NCBI GenBank assembly: GCA_965660815.1
Contig: CBFIBG010000017.1
Location: 1-64,000 of the forward strand
DNA from: Glaciecola sp965660815
Lineage (GTDB): Bacteria; Pseudomonadota; Gammaproteobacteria; Enterobacterales; Alteromonadaceae
Direction: 5' to 3'
Length of the DNA: 64,000 nucleotides
The position numbers were made by a program, and so were the translations under genes. Positions 8,785 to 17,966 of the stretch are shown here, one piece after another (position 1 is the stretch's first letter; each line of letters opens with the position of its first letter). A model generated the notes under the pieces. That model saw nothing but the letters and a program-made list of their open reading frames with translations, did not search any database and was not told the origin of the DNA.

Positions 8785-10191
8785 CTATTCTACGTTTAAC
8801 TCTTTGAGTTTTCGAGTTAGCGTATTTCTTCCCCAGCCTAATCTTTTTGCCGCTTCTTGTTTGTGACCATGTGTATGCTTCAACGCTCTGTTAAGTAAAA
8901 TACGTTCAAAATCAACCAATGCATGGTCCAATATCCCGTCTTTTCCAGAAACTAATTGCTCATCAGCCCAATTACCTAATAATACCGTCCAGTCATTTTC
9001 ACTTTCTGCTTTTGATAATTTTACCTTATCTACGCTAAGTTCTGGAGGAAGGTCGGATACTTTTATTTCTTGCCCACTTGCCATTACTGTTAGCCATCGA
9101 CAAGTGTTTTCAAGTTGTCTGACATTTCCCGGCCAGCTTAATTGGCACAGCCTGTCTGATGCATCTTTCCCCAGTGTTTTCATTTCAACGCCTAATTCTG
9201 TAGACGCTTTACTGAGGAAATGTTTCGCGAGCAGAGGTATGTCTTCTTTTCTCTCATTTAATGAAGGAATGTGGATCCGAATTACATTCAGCCGATGATA
9301 TAAATCTTCCCTAAAACTACCATCTTCAACTTTATTTTCTAGATTTTGATGGGTAGCAGCGATTATTCTTACATCAACATTAATAGGATTGTGGCCTCCT
9401 ACTCGATAAAACTGTCCATCTGCCAACACTCTTAGAAGTCTAGTTTGAACGTCTATAGGCATGTCACCTATTTCGTCAAGAAAAAGAGTGCCTCCATCTG
9501 CTTGTTCGAATCTTCCGGTTCGAGTCGTCTGAGCGCCTGTAAATGCTCCTTTTTCGTGCCCAAAAAGTTCCGACTCAACCAAGTCAGAAGGTATAGCTGC
9601 CATGTTTAGAGCTACAAATGTATTTTTGGCTCTAGGGCTATGTTTATGTAGTGCATGAGCGACTAACTCTTTACCTGTTCCGGATTGGCCATTGATCAGG
9701 ACGCTAATTGACGACCTTGATAATCTGCCTATGGCACGAAATACTTCCTGCATGGCTGGTGCTGCACCAATTATATCCTTACTAGGGTTAGATTCCTGAT
9801 GAAGTGGTCTGTGTGAATGTTCTCTTGCATGCTCAATCGCTCGAAGTGTTAATGCTACGGCTTCATCTATATCGAATGGTTTAGGTAGATACTCAAAAGC
9901 CCCACTCTGATAGGCGTTGACCGCGCTATCTAAATCCGAATGTGCCGTCATAATAATAAAAGGGATATCGGGGAAATGATTGTGGACTTCTTCTAACAAT
10001 TGCATACCGTCCATTTGCGGCATTCTAACATCAGATATAATCACAAGCGGGCTTTGCCCCGATTGGATCTGCAATAATAAATCTTCGGGATTTTCAAATG
10101 AAAGGCACGAAATGTCAGCCGCATTCAATGCCTTTTCTAAAACCCAGCGTATTGAGCTATCATCATCAACTATCCATACTGGTTGACTCAT
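8785..10191 (-). CDS. ntrC: Nitrogen regulator NtrC (sigma54 activator)
   Basis: The 468-residue protein has a receiver domain (about 1-120, acceptor Asp in ISDVRMPQMDG), a sigma54 AAA+ domain (about 140-370) with Walker A GQSGTGKE and the sigma54-contacting GAFTGA loop, and a Fis-type helix-turn-helix at the C-terminus ending in WGRNTLTRKLKELN. It is phosphorylated by NtrB under nitrogen limitation and activates sigma54 promoters such as glnA. Its ATG overlaps the end of ntrB by four bases (ATGA). It is the last gene of the glnA-ntrBC block and converges with panP. Confidence 0.95.
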   Translation of the reverse strand: MSQPVWIVDDDSSIRWVLEKALNAADISCLSFENPEDLLLQIQSGQSPLVIISDVRMPQMDGMQLLEEVHNHFPDIPFIIMTAHSDLDSAVNAYQSGAFEYLPKPFDIDEAVALTLRAIEHAREHSHRPLHQESNPSKDIIGAAPAMQEVFRAIGRLSRSSISVLINGQSGTGKELVAHALHKHSPRAKNTFVALNMAAIPSDLVESELFGHEKGAFTGAQTTRTGRFEQADGGTLFLDEIGDMPIDVQTRLLRVLADGQFYRVGGHNPINVDVRIIAATHQNLENKVEDGSFREDLYHRLNVIRIHIPSLNERKEDIPLLAKHFLSKASTELGVEMKTLGKDASDRLCQLSWPGNVRQLENTCRWLTVMASGQEIKVSDLPPELSVDKVKLSKAESENDWTVLLGNWADEQLVSGKDGILDHALVDFERILLNRALKHTHGHKQEAAKRLGWGRNTLTRKLKELNVE

Positions 10192-11324
10192 GCTCTATTC
10201 TCCTTATTATTGAAGTTGTTGTCCTGGTCTGGTTTTGTTCTAAGTATTGGTAAATACAGACTAAATTCCGTATATCCTGGATAGCTCTCAACATCTATTT
10301 TACCTTGATGATGATCTGTTAATGTTTGTGCGATAGATAAACCAAGCCCACTACCGTTGGGTTTGCTACTGACCATCGGGTAAAACAATGTATCCCGAAG
10401 TTCTAGCGGTATCCCTGGACCGTTATCAATGATACTAACCCTCGCACAAAGAGAATGACGAACCCCTTTAATGACGCACAGCCGCTCGATACGTGTTTTA
10501 AATATTATTAGTGGTGAATGGTCTGGGTTTTGTTCATTTGTATAGTTTCTTAATGCTTGACTTGCATTTCTAGCAATGTTCAAAAGTGCCTGTTGCAGCA
10601 TGTCTGGATCGGCAAAAATGTCAGGTATTGATGGGTCGTAGTCACGTGCTATTTCAACCGTAAATGCTAAATCGTTTATAAGGACTGACTGCACGCTTTC
10701 TAATATTTGATGTAAATTACAATCCTGTTTTTGTGGCAAGGAATTAGGCCCTAGCAACCTATCTACCAAATTTCTTAACCGGTCTGCTTGTTCAATGATC
10801 ATTTTGGTAAATTCAACTTGATCCGCGTCAGGCAGTTTTTTTTCTAGTAATTGTGCCGCGCCTCGTATCCCACCAAGAGGGTTTTTTATCTCGTGTGCTA
10901 AACCCCGTATCAGTTCTCTAGCGGCCACTTGTTGAGCATATTGTTGGGTCTCTTGAGTAATTTTTCTTTGTTTATCAAGAGGCACTATTTCGAGAAGCGC
11001 ATATCTATCACCCTCAATGCTGATAACAGTAGAGTTCAGATCTATGGTCATGCATCTGCCATCTTTGAAACATAAGTGAACCGCGGTTTCTCGAAAGTCT
11101 TCGTTGTGGTGTAGGGCTTTGATTATTTGATCTTCATTCAAGCCATTTTCGATGAAAAAGGTATCCAGGGGACGTTCTTTTACCTGATTTCTTCCGGTTT
11201 CCAATAAGCTCAAAGCCGAATCATTTATAAAATGAATTTTAAAATCATCGTCAATAAGAATGACCGCCGTTTTCATGGCATTCAAAAACATTTCAAGGCG
11301 GTTTTTACTATTAAACACGATCAC
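10188..11324 (-). CDS. ntrB: Nitrogen sensor histidine kinase NtrB
   Basis: The 378-residue soluble kinase has an N-terminal PAS domain (about 8-115), a HisKA dimerisation helix with the phospho-acceptor His in LIRGLAHEIKNPLGGIRGAA, and an HATPase domain with N-box LLNIARNASQAL, G1 box DNGPGIP and G2 SGLGLS. No membrane helix is present, as expected for NtrB, which receives the nitrogen signal through PII protein. It phosphorylates or dephosphorylates NtrC, encoded directly after it with a four-base overlap. A 153-base gap separates it from the upstream DUF4124 gene. E. coli calls this gene glnL. Confidence 0.95.
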   Translation of the reverse strand: MIVFNSKNRLEMFLNAMKTAVILIDDDFKIHFINDSALSLLETGRNQVKERPLDTFFIENGLNEDQIIKALHHNEDFRETAVHLCFKDGRCMTIDLNSTVISIEGDRYALLEIVPLDKQRKITQETQQYAQQVAARELIRGLAHEIKNPLGGIRGAAQLLEKKLPDADQVEFTKMIIEQADRLRNLVDRLLGPNSLPQKQDCNLHQILESVQSVLINDLAFTVEIARDYDPSIPDIFADPDMLQQALLNIARNASQALRNYTNEQNPDHSPLIIFKTRIERLCVIKGVRHSLCARVSIIDNGPGIPLELRDTLFYPMVSSKPNGSGLGLSIAQTLTDHHQGKIDVESYPGYTEFSLYLPILRTKPDQDNNFNNKENRA

Positions 11325-11477
11325 ACTCCGTCAAACCGAATACTGTTCAGAGTACTTGCATTAACGCACTGAATTGGTGCGATTTAACAAAATATAAAAC
11401 TGTTGTTAACTTGGCTCAAGCACTACCTTAGTTCAATAACGTCTGTAACCATAGTGGATATTGGGTTTGACTTAAGT

Positions 11478-12023
11478 TTAATTTATTAGTGCTGAAGCTT
11501 GATGCAAATACAAATTTCTAGTTTCGCTTGATGCAATAACCTTGCCTGAGTTGTCGAGAAAATTAATATTGTAAGTGTAAGCGCCTCTAGGTAATTTTTT
11601 AATATAAAACTTACCTGTTGGAGACTCTACTGTTTGACCGTTTAAAGATAACTGATACAAACCAGCTCGATTGGGCTTAATACTGGCAACTATGTTAACT
11701 TCACCAGTGTTACTTCTAATAGTTGCATCTTTTTCTGGGGAAAGAATTTCTATTTTATACTCTGTTTTGTCATTTTTTTGGTAAACATTTAGCGCTGGTG
11801 GTGTGGGTACATTTGTCCTCACATTGCTGGTAGGGACAGTTATTTCTAGCTCTTCAGAACCAGGTAAAGGCCTGTCTGAAAAAGTAATGGTGCCGTCTTC
11901 GTTGACGACTTTATAAATTTTTTTGCTTAAAAAAAGAGCGCTGTAATTAGGAAATGAAAAGCTTAAAGTTGTTAGGCTCAACATACTGGCTAACATAAAC
12001 AACTTAACAGTCAATTTTTTCAT
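11478..12023 (-). CDS. DUF4124-domain exported protein
   Basis: The 181-residue protein has a signal peptide (about 1-24, ending near LSFSFP) followed by a DUF4124 segment, IYKVVNEDGTITFSDRPLPG, and a C-terminal beta-rich module (about 85-175) that resembles an Ig-like fold. DUF4124 proteins are small envelope proteins often found beside glnA and ntrBC in gammaproteobacteria; the function is not known. It lies between glnA and ntrB on the same strand, so it may be transcribed from the glnA promoter by read-through. Confidence 0.8.
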   Translation of the reverse strand: MKKLTVKLFMLASMLSLTTLSFSFPNYSALFLSKKIYKVVNEDGTITFSDRPLPGSEELEITVPTSNVRTNVPTPPALNVYQKNDKTEYKIEILSPEKDATIRSNTGEVNIVASIKPNRAGLYQLSLNGQTVESPTGKFYIKKLPRGAYTYNINFLDNSGKVIASSETRNLYLHQASALIN

Positions 12024-12430
12024 TGTTTTCCAACCTCTCTACAGTCATCATGGTTATCGACAAACTTGAGTATTATTTCAATTTTTCTTTTTATACATGA
12101 AATTGAGCTTGTAAACAGTATAGCTTATTCATCAATTGTATAATTTTTAAAGCACATAAATGGTCATGTCTTACACGACCATGCAAATAAACCAACTCCT
12201 AATACGATTAACAATACTTGGAGCACGTTTTGTCAATGCCCAAAAGACCATACTCTTTCGGTACCATTTAGTTCGCTTACTGTTGTGTTATTCTCAAATG
12301 ATTATTGAGACAATATTGTTGTTGGATAGTTTAACTGCCCCTGTATTTACTCTTTATAATAGTTTATGCGAATAAGATGCGAATTATGATTTGTATGATT
12401 AAGGAAATGAATTATATTCGAGCAAGCGTG
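12024..12430. other. Intergenic region between glnA and the DUF4124 gene
   Basis: No gene is convincing here. A 71-codon frame on the plus strand (12160-12375) has no ribosome site and low-complexity hydrophobic content. The minus-strand promoter of the DUF4124 gene probably lies in the AT-rich 12030-12140 part, where I see no clear operator. Confidence 0.5.
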
Positions 12431-12431
12431 A

Positions 12432-12463
12432 CAAAAAAAAGCCTGCTAGACGCAGGCTTTTTA
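12432..12463 (-). terminator. Terminator of glnA
   Basis: A GCCTGC / GCAGGC stem (12441-12457) with a TAGAC loop is flanked by an A-run on the left and TTTTT on the right. On the minus strand it follows the glnA stop by 14 bases, and the A-run becomes its U-tract. It probably limits read-through from glnA into the DUF4124-ntrBC genes. Confidence 0.85.
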
Positions 12464-12476
12464 AAAGGTAGATTGT

Positions 12477-13886
12477 TTATACGCTGTAGTACAGGTCAAA
12501 CTCTAATGGATGAGTTGTCATGCTGATTGCTTGAGCTTCAGCTGCTTTAAGTTCGATATACGCGTCGATCATTTCATCAGACATTACACCGCCCTCAGTT
12601 AAGAAAGCTCTATCTTCGTCTAAAGCCGCCAACGCTTGTTCTAACGAGCTAGCAACTGTGGGGATCGCAAGTGCTTCTTCAGCCGGTAAGTCATACAAAT
12701 CTTTGTCTGCTGCATCGCCAGGATGGATCTTGTTCTTAATTCCGTCAAGGCCAGCCATTAGCATGGCTGTGAACGCCAAGTATGGATTTGCAGTTGGGTC
12801 AGGGAAACGTACTTCGATACGACGAGCTTTTTCAGTGGTTACATATGGAATACGGATAGAAGCTGAGCGATTACGTGCAGAATACGCAAGCATTACTGGA
12901 GCTTCAAACCCTGGTACTAAACGCTTATAAGAGTTTGTTGAGGCATTCGCAAATGCATTTATCGCGCGAGCATGCTTAATTATACCACCAATGTAATACA
13001 AGGCTTCTTCAGATAAACCAGCATATTTGTCTCCAGCAAAAATGTTTTTGCCGTCTTTGCCTATAGATTGGTGGCAGTGCATACCTGAGCCATTGTCGCC
13101 AACTAAGGGTTTAGGCATGAATGTGGCTGTTTTTTCGTAAGCGTGTGCTACATTATGTACTACATACTTGTAAATTTGAATTTCGTCTGCTTTTTTCGTC
13201 ATTGTATTGAAAAGACAAGCAATTTCGTTCTGACCAGCAGTGGCTACTTCATGGTGATGAGCTTCAACGGTAAGCCCCATTTCTTCCATTACCATGCACA
13301 TTGCAGTTCTGATTTCATGTGCAGAATCTACTGGAGGTACAGGGAAATAACCACCCTTGATACCTGGACGGTGACCTAAGTTGCCTCCTTCGTATTCAGC
13401 ACCAGAGTTCCATTTTGCTTCTTCAGCTTCTATTTTATAAAAAGAGCCGGCCATATCAGTGTGAAAACGAACATCATCGAACAAGAAAAATTCTGGTTCA
13501 GGACCAAATAATATGGTGTCACCGATGCCTGTAGACTTTAAATATTCTTCTGCACGAAGAGCGATTGAACGAGGATCACGATCGTAGCCTTGCATAGTAG
13601 AGGGCTCTAAAATGTCACAGCGGATATTTACTTGAGTCTCTTCTGAAAACGGGTCTAATACAGCGGTAGATGGGTCTGGCATCAAAACCATGTCAGATTC
13701 GTTTATACCCTTCCAGCCTGCGATAGATGAACCGTCGAACATTTTACCTTCTTCAAAAAAGTCTTCGTCAACTTGGTGTGCAGGAATGCTGACGTGTTGC
13801 TCTTTACCTTTTGTATCAGTAAAGCGCAAGTCGATAAATTTGGCTTCATTCTCTTTGATCAGTTCAAGTGCTGATTCATATGACAT
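12477..13886 (-). CDS. glnA: Glutamine synthetase type I
   Basis: The 469-residue enzyme makes glutamine from glutamate, ammonia and ATP. The start at 13886 (MSYESALELIKENEAKF) is chosen over an upstream in-frame start at 13910: GGAG lies six bases before it and the length and N-terminus then match E. coli GlnA. Visible motifs include the latch start FIDLRFTDTKGKEQHV, MFDGSSIAGW, the ATP-site region NGSGMHCHQSI, and the adenylylation-type segment near the C-terminus (KDLYDLPAEE), with the expected Tyr. Expression is predicted to be NtrC- and sigma54-dependent from the sites upstream (14027-14161). Confidence 0.96.
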   Translation of the reverse strand: MSYESALELIKENEAKFIDLRFTDTKGKEQHVSIPAHQVDEDFFEEGKMFDGSSIAGWKGINESDMVLMPDPSTAVLDPFSEETQVNIRCDILEPSTMQGYDRDPRSIALRAEEYLKSTGIGDTILFGPEPEFFLFDDVRFHTDMAGSFYKIEAEEAKWNSGAEYEGGNLGHRPGIKGGYFPVPPVDSAHEIRTAMCMVMEEMGLTVEAHHHEVATAGQNEIACLFNTMTKKADEIQIYKYVVHNVAHAYEKTATFMPKPLVGDNGSGMHCHQSIGKDGKNIFAGDKYAGLSEEALYYIGGIIKHARAINAFANASTNSYKRLVPGFEAPVMLAYSARNRSASIRIPYVTTEKARRIEVRFPDPTANPYLAFTAMLMAGLDGIKNKIHPGDAADKDLYDLPAEEALAIPTVASSLEQALAALDEDRAFLTEGGVMSDEMIDAYIELKAAEAQAISMTTHPLEFDLYYSV

Positions 13887-14026
13887 AACGTTCTCCAGTT
13901 TCAAAGTCACTTTATTATATTGTTGCGCTAAATCGAGAATAATTACGCGTGTAATTGTCTAACAAAGCGCAATGAAAATAGCAAATTACAAAGTTATTTA
14001 GGATATATTTTGCTTAGGTCACTATA

Positions 14027-14042
14027 AGCTATTATTGTGCCA
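14027..14042 (-). promoter_or_regulatory. Sigma54 promoter of glnA
   Basis: On the minus strand the bases read TGGCACAATAATAGCT. Against the consensus TGGCACGnnnnTTGCW the -24 element is perfect and the -12 element has one mismatch (TAGCT), with the required GG-N10-GC spacing. The predicted start is near 14016, giving a glnA leader of about 130 bases. The upstream NtrC sites fall at the expected distance, which strongly supports the call. Confidence 0.85.
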
Positions 14043-14113
14043 TTTATCAAATTAATCATTGGTCTTATTTTTCAGTTGTTTACCGGATAAAACGATAATT
14101 TATTAACTTGCTT

Positions 14114-14130
14114 TGCACGCATATGGTGCT
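14114..14130. promoter_or_regulatory. NtrC-binding site 1 upstream of glnA
   Basis: TGCACGCATATGGTGCT contains GCAC-N7-GTGC, the dyad recognised by NtrC dimers (compare the E. coli glnA sites). Its centre is about 106 bases upstream of the predicted sigma54 start, close to the classical -108 position. It pairs with the second site 31 bases farther upstream. Confidence 0.85.
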
Positions 14131-14144
14131 TTACATGATCTTGT

Positions 14145-14161
14145 TGCACAGAAGTGGTGCT
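14145..14161. promoter_or_regulatory. NtrC-binding site 2 upstream of glnA
   Basis: TGCACAGAAGTGGTGCT carries the same GCAC-N7-GTGC dyad as site 1. The centre-to-centre distance of 31 bases is about three helical turns, so two NtrC dimers would sit on the same DNA face and oligomerise. Its position, about -137 from the predicted start, mirrors the E. coli arrangement. Confidence 0.85.
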
Positions 14162-14169
14162 TGTTATTT

Positions 14170-14660
14170 TTGTGTAACACTGTTATTTGCACAATTTTGA
14201 ACGGTAGATAGATAATCCTGTGTGGTTTTATGTTAAAAAAGTTAATCGTTTAATGATTTTTACTAAGTATTTAGGTTAGGTTGATAATTGAATTTTACTC
14301 TTTAATCTCATGATCATAACCCGAGTTTTGACAAGTTAGTAAAGTAAATTTCAACGGTGAAGTTTAAGTTAAAAATGTTGGCTCCCTTATTTAGGGCATG
14401 ATTGAAAAAAAGGTTATAAATAGATTCAAAGTGAATGTTTGCTCAGACTCTGTCGAAAAGGGTTAGCCAGAACAAGGCGTTTTATAGCAGAGCGTTACTT
14501 AAAGTTAATCGACGTTTGATTAAGGTTGCTTGAGTTCCCTTTCATTTTAAGCTCTAAATAAATAGTAGAAGTTATTCGCTTATTATTAAATATGTCTGTA
14601 CAATTCGCGCCCAAGTTCATAGGGCTAAAAATTTAGCACATCACGTTTAGAGAAAGAGAA
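14170..14660. other. Upstream region of typA
   Basis: About 490 AT-rich bases precede typA, with no convincing open reading frame, RNA gene or terminator. The ribosome site is probably AGAAAGAGAAATG at the typA start. The length leaves room for a long leader or a small RNA, but I see no hairpin strong enough to claim one. Confidence 0.5.
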
Positions 14661-16490
14661 ATGTCGTCATTAGATCACTTACGCAACATCGCGATAATCG
14701 CGCACGTTGACCATGGTAAAACTACACTGGTAGATAAGCTACTACAGCAGTCAGGCACCCTTGAAAGTCGAGGTGAAGCCGAAGAAAGAGTCATGGATTC
14801 AAACGACATCGAAAAAGAGCGTGGGATTACCATTCTTGCAAAAAATACTGCTATAAATTGGAATGAATACAGAATCAACATAGTAGATACTCCCGGACAC
14901 GCTGATTTTGGTGGAGAAGTTGAGCGTGTTATGTCAATGGCCGACTCAGTTCTATTATTAGTTGACGCCCAAGAAGGGCCGATGCCGCAAACGCGTTTCG
15001 TGACTCAAAAAGCATTTGCACAGGGCCTTAAGCCAATTGTGGTCATTAATAAAATTGATAAGCCTGGAGCTCGTCCCGATTGGGTGATGGACCAAGTATT
15101 TGATTTGTTCGATAACTTGGGCGCTACAGACGAGCAGTTAGACTTCGAAGTGGTCTATGCCTCTGCGTTAAATGGTTGGGCATCAAATGATGCTGATACT
15201 CCAAGTGACGATATGACGCCACTATTTGAGACCATTGTTAAACAAGTTGCTCCACCAGATGCCGATCCAGATGGCGCGTTTCAAATGCAAATTTCGCAAC
15301 TAGATTACAACTCTTATGTTGGCGTTATTGGTGTTGGTCGAATTACGCGTGGTACGGTAAAAATTAATCAACAAGTCACTGTGGTTAATGCTGATGGCAA
15401 AAAGCGAAATGGCAAAGTAGGGAAAGTGTTAGGTTATCTAGGGTTGGATCGACACGATGTAGAATCAGCTCAAGCAGGTGATATTATTGCAATTACTGGG
15501 CTTGGAGAACTAAAAATCTCCGACACAGTGTGTGATATTAATGATGTTGAAGCTCTACCAGCTCTTTCAGTTGACGAACCTACGGTTACGATGACATTCC
15601 AAGTCAACACATCTCCTTTTGCAGGGAAAGAGGGCAAATACGTCACATCTCGCAACATTCTTGATCGTCTAAATACTGAACTCGTTCACAACGTAGCGTT
15701 GAGGGTTGAAGAAACCAGCGATCCAGATAAGTTTAGAGTGTCAGGTCGAGGAGAGCTTCATCTAGGCATTCTTATCGAAAACATGCGTCGTGAAGGCTAC
15801 GAATTAGCGGTTTCTCGACCAGAAGTTATTTTAAAAGAAGAAGATGGTCAAATTTTAGAACCCTATGAAACACTTACTGTAGATGTTCAAGAGGTCAATC
15901 AGGGCTCTATCATGGAGCAATTGGGTTTAAGAAAAGCCGAAATGACGAATATGTCACCTGATGGTAAAGGGCGCGTTCGCATCGACTTTATGATCCCTAG
16001 TAGAGGTTTAATTGGCTTCCAAACTGATTTTATGACTCTAACTTCAGGTTCGGGTCTTCTGTATCATACATTTGATCACTATGGTCCGCATAAAGGTGGA
16101 AATATTGGTCAGCGCAAAAACGGTGTTCTTATTGCCAATGCAACTGGTAAAGCATTAACCAACGCATTGTTTAACTTACAAGAGCGTGGCCGTCTGTTCA
16201 TTGGACATGGGGTAGAAGTGTATGAGGGTATGGTCATCGGTATCCATAGCCGAGATAACGATTTAACCGTAAATGCACTCAAGGGAAAACAACTCACTAA
16301 CGTGCGTGCATCTGGTACTGACGAAGCTCAAACTCTTGTTCCGCCAATTGTTTACACATTAGAGCAAGCTTTAGAGTTTATTGACGATGACGAGTTAGTT
16401 GAAGTTACCCCAGAAAGTATTAGAATTCGCAAAAAACTTTTAACTGAAAATGACCGGAAACGCGCATCAAGAACCAAAGCGAAAGAATAG
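14661..16490 (+). CDS. typA: Ribosome-associated GTPase TypA/BipA
   Basis: A 609-residue translational GTPase of the EF-G family. The G domain shows G1 AHVDHGKTT, switch II DTPGHADFGGEVERV and G4 NKIDKPGA. Domains II, III and V follow, and the C-terminal domain specific to BipA contains RGLIGFQTDFMT and YGPHKGGNIGQRKNGVL. TypA binds ribosomes, aids 50S subunit assembly and is needed for growth in the cold and under stress. Length matches E. coli BipA (607). It is a single gene with its own terminator, divergent from glnA as in E. coli. Confidence 0.96.
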   Translation: MSSLDHLRNIAIIAHVDHGKTTLVDKLLQQSGTLESRGEAEERVMDSNDIEKERGITILAKNTAINWNEYRINIVDTPGHADFGGEVERVMSMADSVLLLVDAQEGPMPQTRFVTQKAFAQGLKPIVVINKIDKPGARPDWVMDQVFDLFDNLGATDEQLDFEVVYASALNGWASNDADTPSDDMTPLFETIVKQVAPPDADPDGAFQMQISQLDYNSYVGVIGVGRITRGTVKINQQVTVVNADGKKRNGKVGKVLGYLGLDRHDVESAQAGDIIAITGLGELKISDTVCDINDVEALPALSVDEPTVTMTFQVNTSPFAGKEGKYVTSRNILDRLNTELVHNVALRVEETSDPDKFRVSGRGELHLGILIENMRREGYELAVSRPEVILKEEDGQILEPYETLTVDVQEVNQGSIMEQLGLRKAEMTNMSPDGKGRVRIDFMIPSRGLIGFQTDFMTLTSGSGLLYHTFDHYGPHKGGNIGQRKNGVLIANATGKALTNALFNLQERGRLFIGHGVEVYEGMVIGIHSRDNDLTVNALKGKQLTNVRASGTDEAQTLVPPIVYTLEQALEFIDDDELVEVTPESIRIRKKLLTENDRKRASRTKAKE

Positions 16491-16555
16491 CCGCGTAAAC
16501 CACACATTCTCTGTTTGTGTATAAAGTCAATTTAGCTGAGTAAGTCAGCTAGCGA

Positions 16556-16584
16556 AAGCCCGACAAACCTTGTTGGGCTTTTTT
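16556..16584 (+). terminator. Terminator of typA
   Basis: An 11-bp stem AAGCCCGACAA / TTGTTGGGCTT with one G-T pair and a three-base loop is followed by a T-run. It lies 66 bases after the typA stop. Confidence 0.9.
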
Positions 16585-16642
16585 CTATACTCCTATAATC
16601 AAAATCACTTATGCATGCGATGCTCTTTGACAGAGAGTATGA

Positions 16643-16703
16643 GTAAGCGCTAAGGGGAGAGTTTTTAATATCTTCAAATGTTTAACTCAACCATAGCGCT
16701 TAC
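16643..16703. promoter_or_regulatory. Paired operator-like inverted repeats upstream of malY-like gene
   Basis: GTAAGCGCTA (16643-16652) and its exact reverse complement TAGCGCTTAC (16694-16703) are 41 bases apart. Each arm is itself nearly palindromic around AGCGCT and resembles the TGTAAGCGCTTACA core of LacI-family operators. They may be two regulator sites for the aminotransferase gene at 16822. No LacI-type gene is present nearby, so this is a pattern-based suggestion. Confidence 0.35.
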
Positions 16704-16821
16704 AAACCATCAAATTTGAAATATGTTAAACAACATGATTCTAACGAGAAATATCGATAGTCTTTCAAAGGCTAGTCTGTATGCGTTAGACTTAACAAAA
16801 ATGAAGTAAAAGGAAATTCGG

Positions 16822-17946
16822 ATGTTTGATAACACACCTTCCAGAGAAGGTACTTATGCTTATAAATGGGAAAAATATAAAGGCAAAGACATAATCCCAT
16901 CTTGGATAGCAGATACTGAGTTTGCGTGCTGTGATGCCATCTTGGAATCTTTGAAATCTAGAATAGACGATCAGGTCCTTGGATATACATTGCCACAGCA
17001 TCACAAAGGGGCTACTGATGCTGTGATCCACTGGTGTAAAAGTCGTTATAATTGGGATGTTAAAAAAGAATGGGTGGTGTGGACGCCCGGTGTAGTTCCC
17101 GCATTTAACATGGCTTGTAAGGCATTCTGTGACCCTAATGACAATGTGCTAGCTCAAACCCCCAATTATCCCCCATTATTAGCAGCGCCGTCGATCAACA
17201 ATTTACAAAAAATTGATATTAATTGCTTCATAGAAAATGGCCGATATACAATCGATTTTGAGGCATTAGAACGCGCCGCTGCGAATGTGAAAACAAAACT
17301 ATTTATCTTGTGTAATCCAATGAACCCAGTAGGGTCAGTCCTCTCTCTTGATGAGTTGACAAAAATTGCCGAAATTTGCAAAAAATATGACTTGATTTTA
17401 TGCAGTGATGAAATTCATTGCGATTTGATTTTAGACGGCTCTGTGCATATACCGGCAGGTTCAATTGACGTAATTTCTCAACAATCCATTACGCTTATGG
17501 CAGCCAGCAAAACATTTAATGTTGCAGGGTTAGGTACCTCTTTTGCCATTATTCCAGATGCTAAAATACGCGCAAGTTTCGTCAGAGCTGGAGCAGGAAT
17601 TGTACCTTGGCCGAACGTTTTGGGATTGCAAGCTGTTGAAACTGCATTTACTCAATGCGATTCTTGGCTGACTAAGCAAATAGATTACTTAAGGATAAAT
17701 AGAGACTTTCTAGTCAATGCTATAAATGATATCGATGGGTTATCAACGGTATCCCCTCAAGCAACTTTTTTGGCATGGGTAGATGCTTCTGAACTCAAAG
17801 TTGATGACACCCAATTGTGGTGCGAAACACGTGGCGTAGGTCCATCGCCTGGTAGAGATTTTGGTGCTCCCGACCACTTCCGTTTGAATTTTGGATGTAG
17901 CCTAGACATGGTTAAAGCCTACACGCGAAGACTCGCAGTAAAATAA
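16822..17946 (+). CDS. MalY/PatB-type PLP aminotransferase (C-S lyase)
   Basis: The 374-residue class I fold enzyme starts with IIPSWIADTEFACCDAI, the N-terminal motif of MalY/PatB proteins. It has the PLP-binding aspartate region LCSDEIHCDLILDG and the Schiff-base lysine in AASKTFNVAGLG. Family members cleave cystathionine and other Cys-S conjugates, and E. coli MalY also modulates the maltose regulator. A good ribosome site (AAAGGAAATTCGG) precedes the ATG. An SRAP gene follows 20 bases later and probably shares the transcript. C-S lyase activity is a family inference. Confidence 0.8.
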   Translation: MFDNTPSREGTYAYKWEKYKGKDIIPSWIADTEFACCDAILESLKSRIDDQVLGYTLPQHHKGATDAVIHWCKSRYNWDVKKEWVVWTPGVVPAFNMACKAFCDPNDNVLAQTPNYPPLLAAPSINNLQKIDINCFIENGRYTIDFEALERAAANVKTKLFILCNPMNPVGSVLSLDELTKIAEICKKYDLILCSDEIHCDLILDGSVHIPAGSIDVISQQSITLMAASKTFNVAGLGTSFAIIPDAKIRASFVRAGAGIVPWPNVLGLQAVETAFTQCDSWLTKQIDYLRINRDFLVNAINDIDGLSTVSPQATFLAWVDASELKVDDTQLWCETRGVGPSPGRDFGAPDHFRLNFGCSLDMVKAYTRRLAVK

Positions 17947-17966
17947 ATGTTTATTAAGGTCATTGT

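Noticed and set aside
12160..12375. 71-codon plus-strand frame between the DUF4124 gene and glnA
   Set aside because: No ribosome site, no motif, and AT-rich chance composition.
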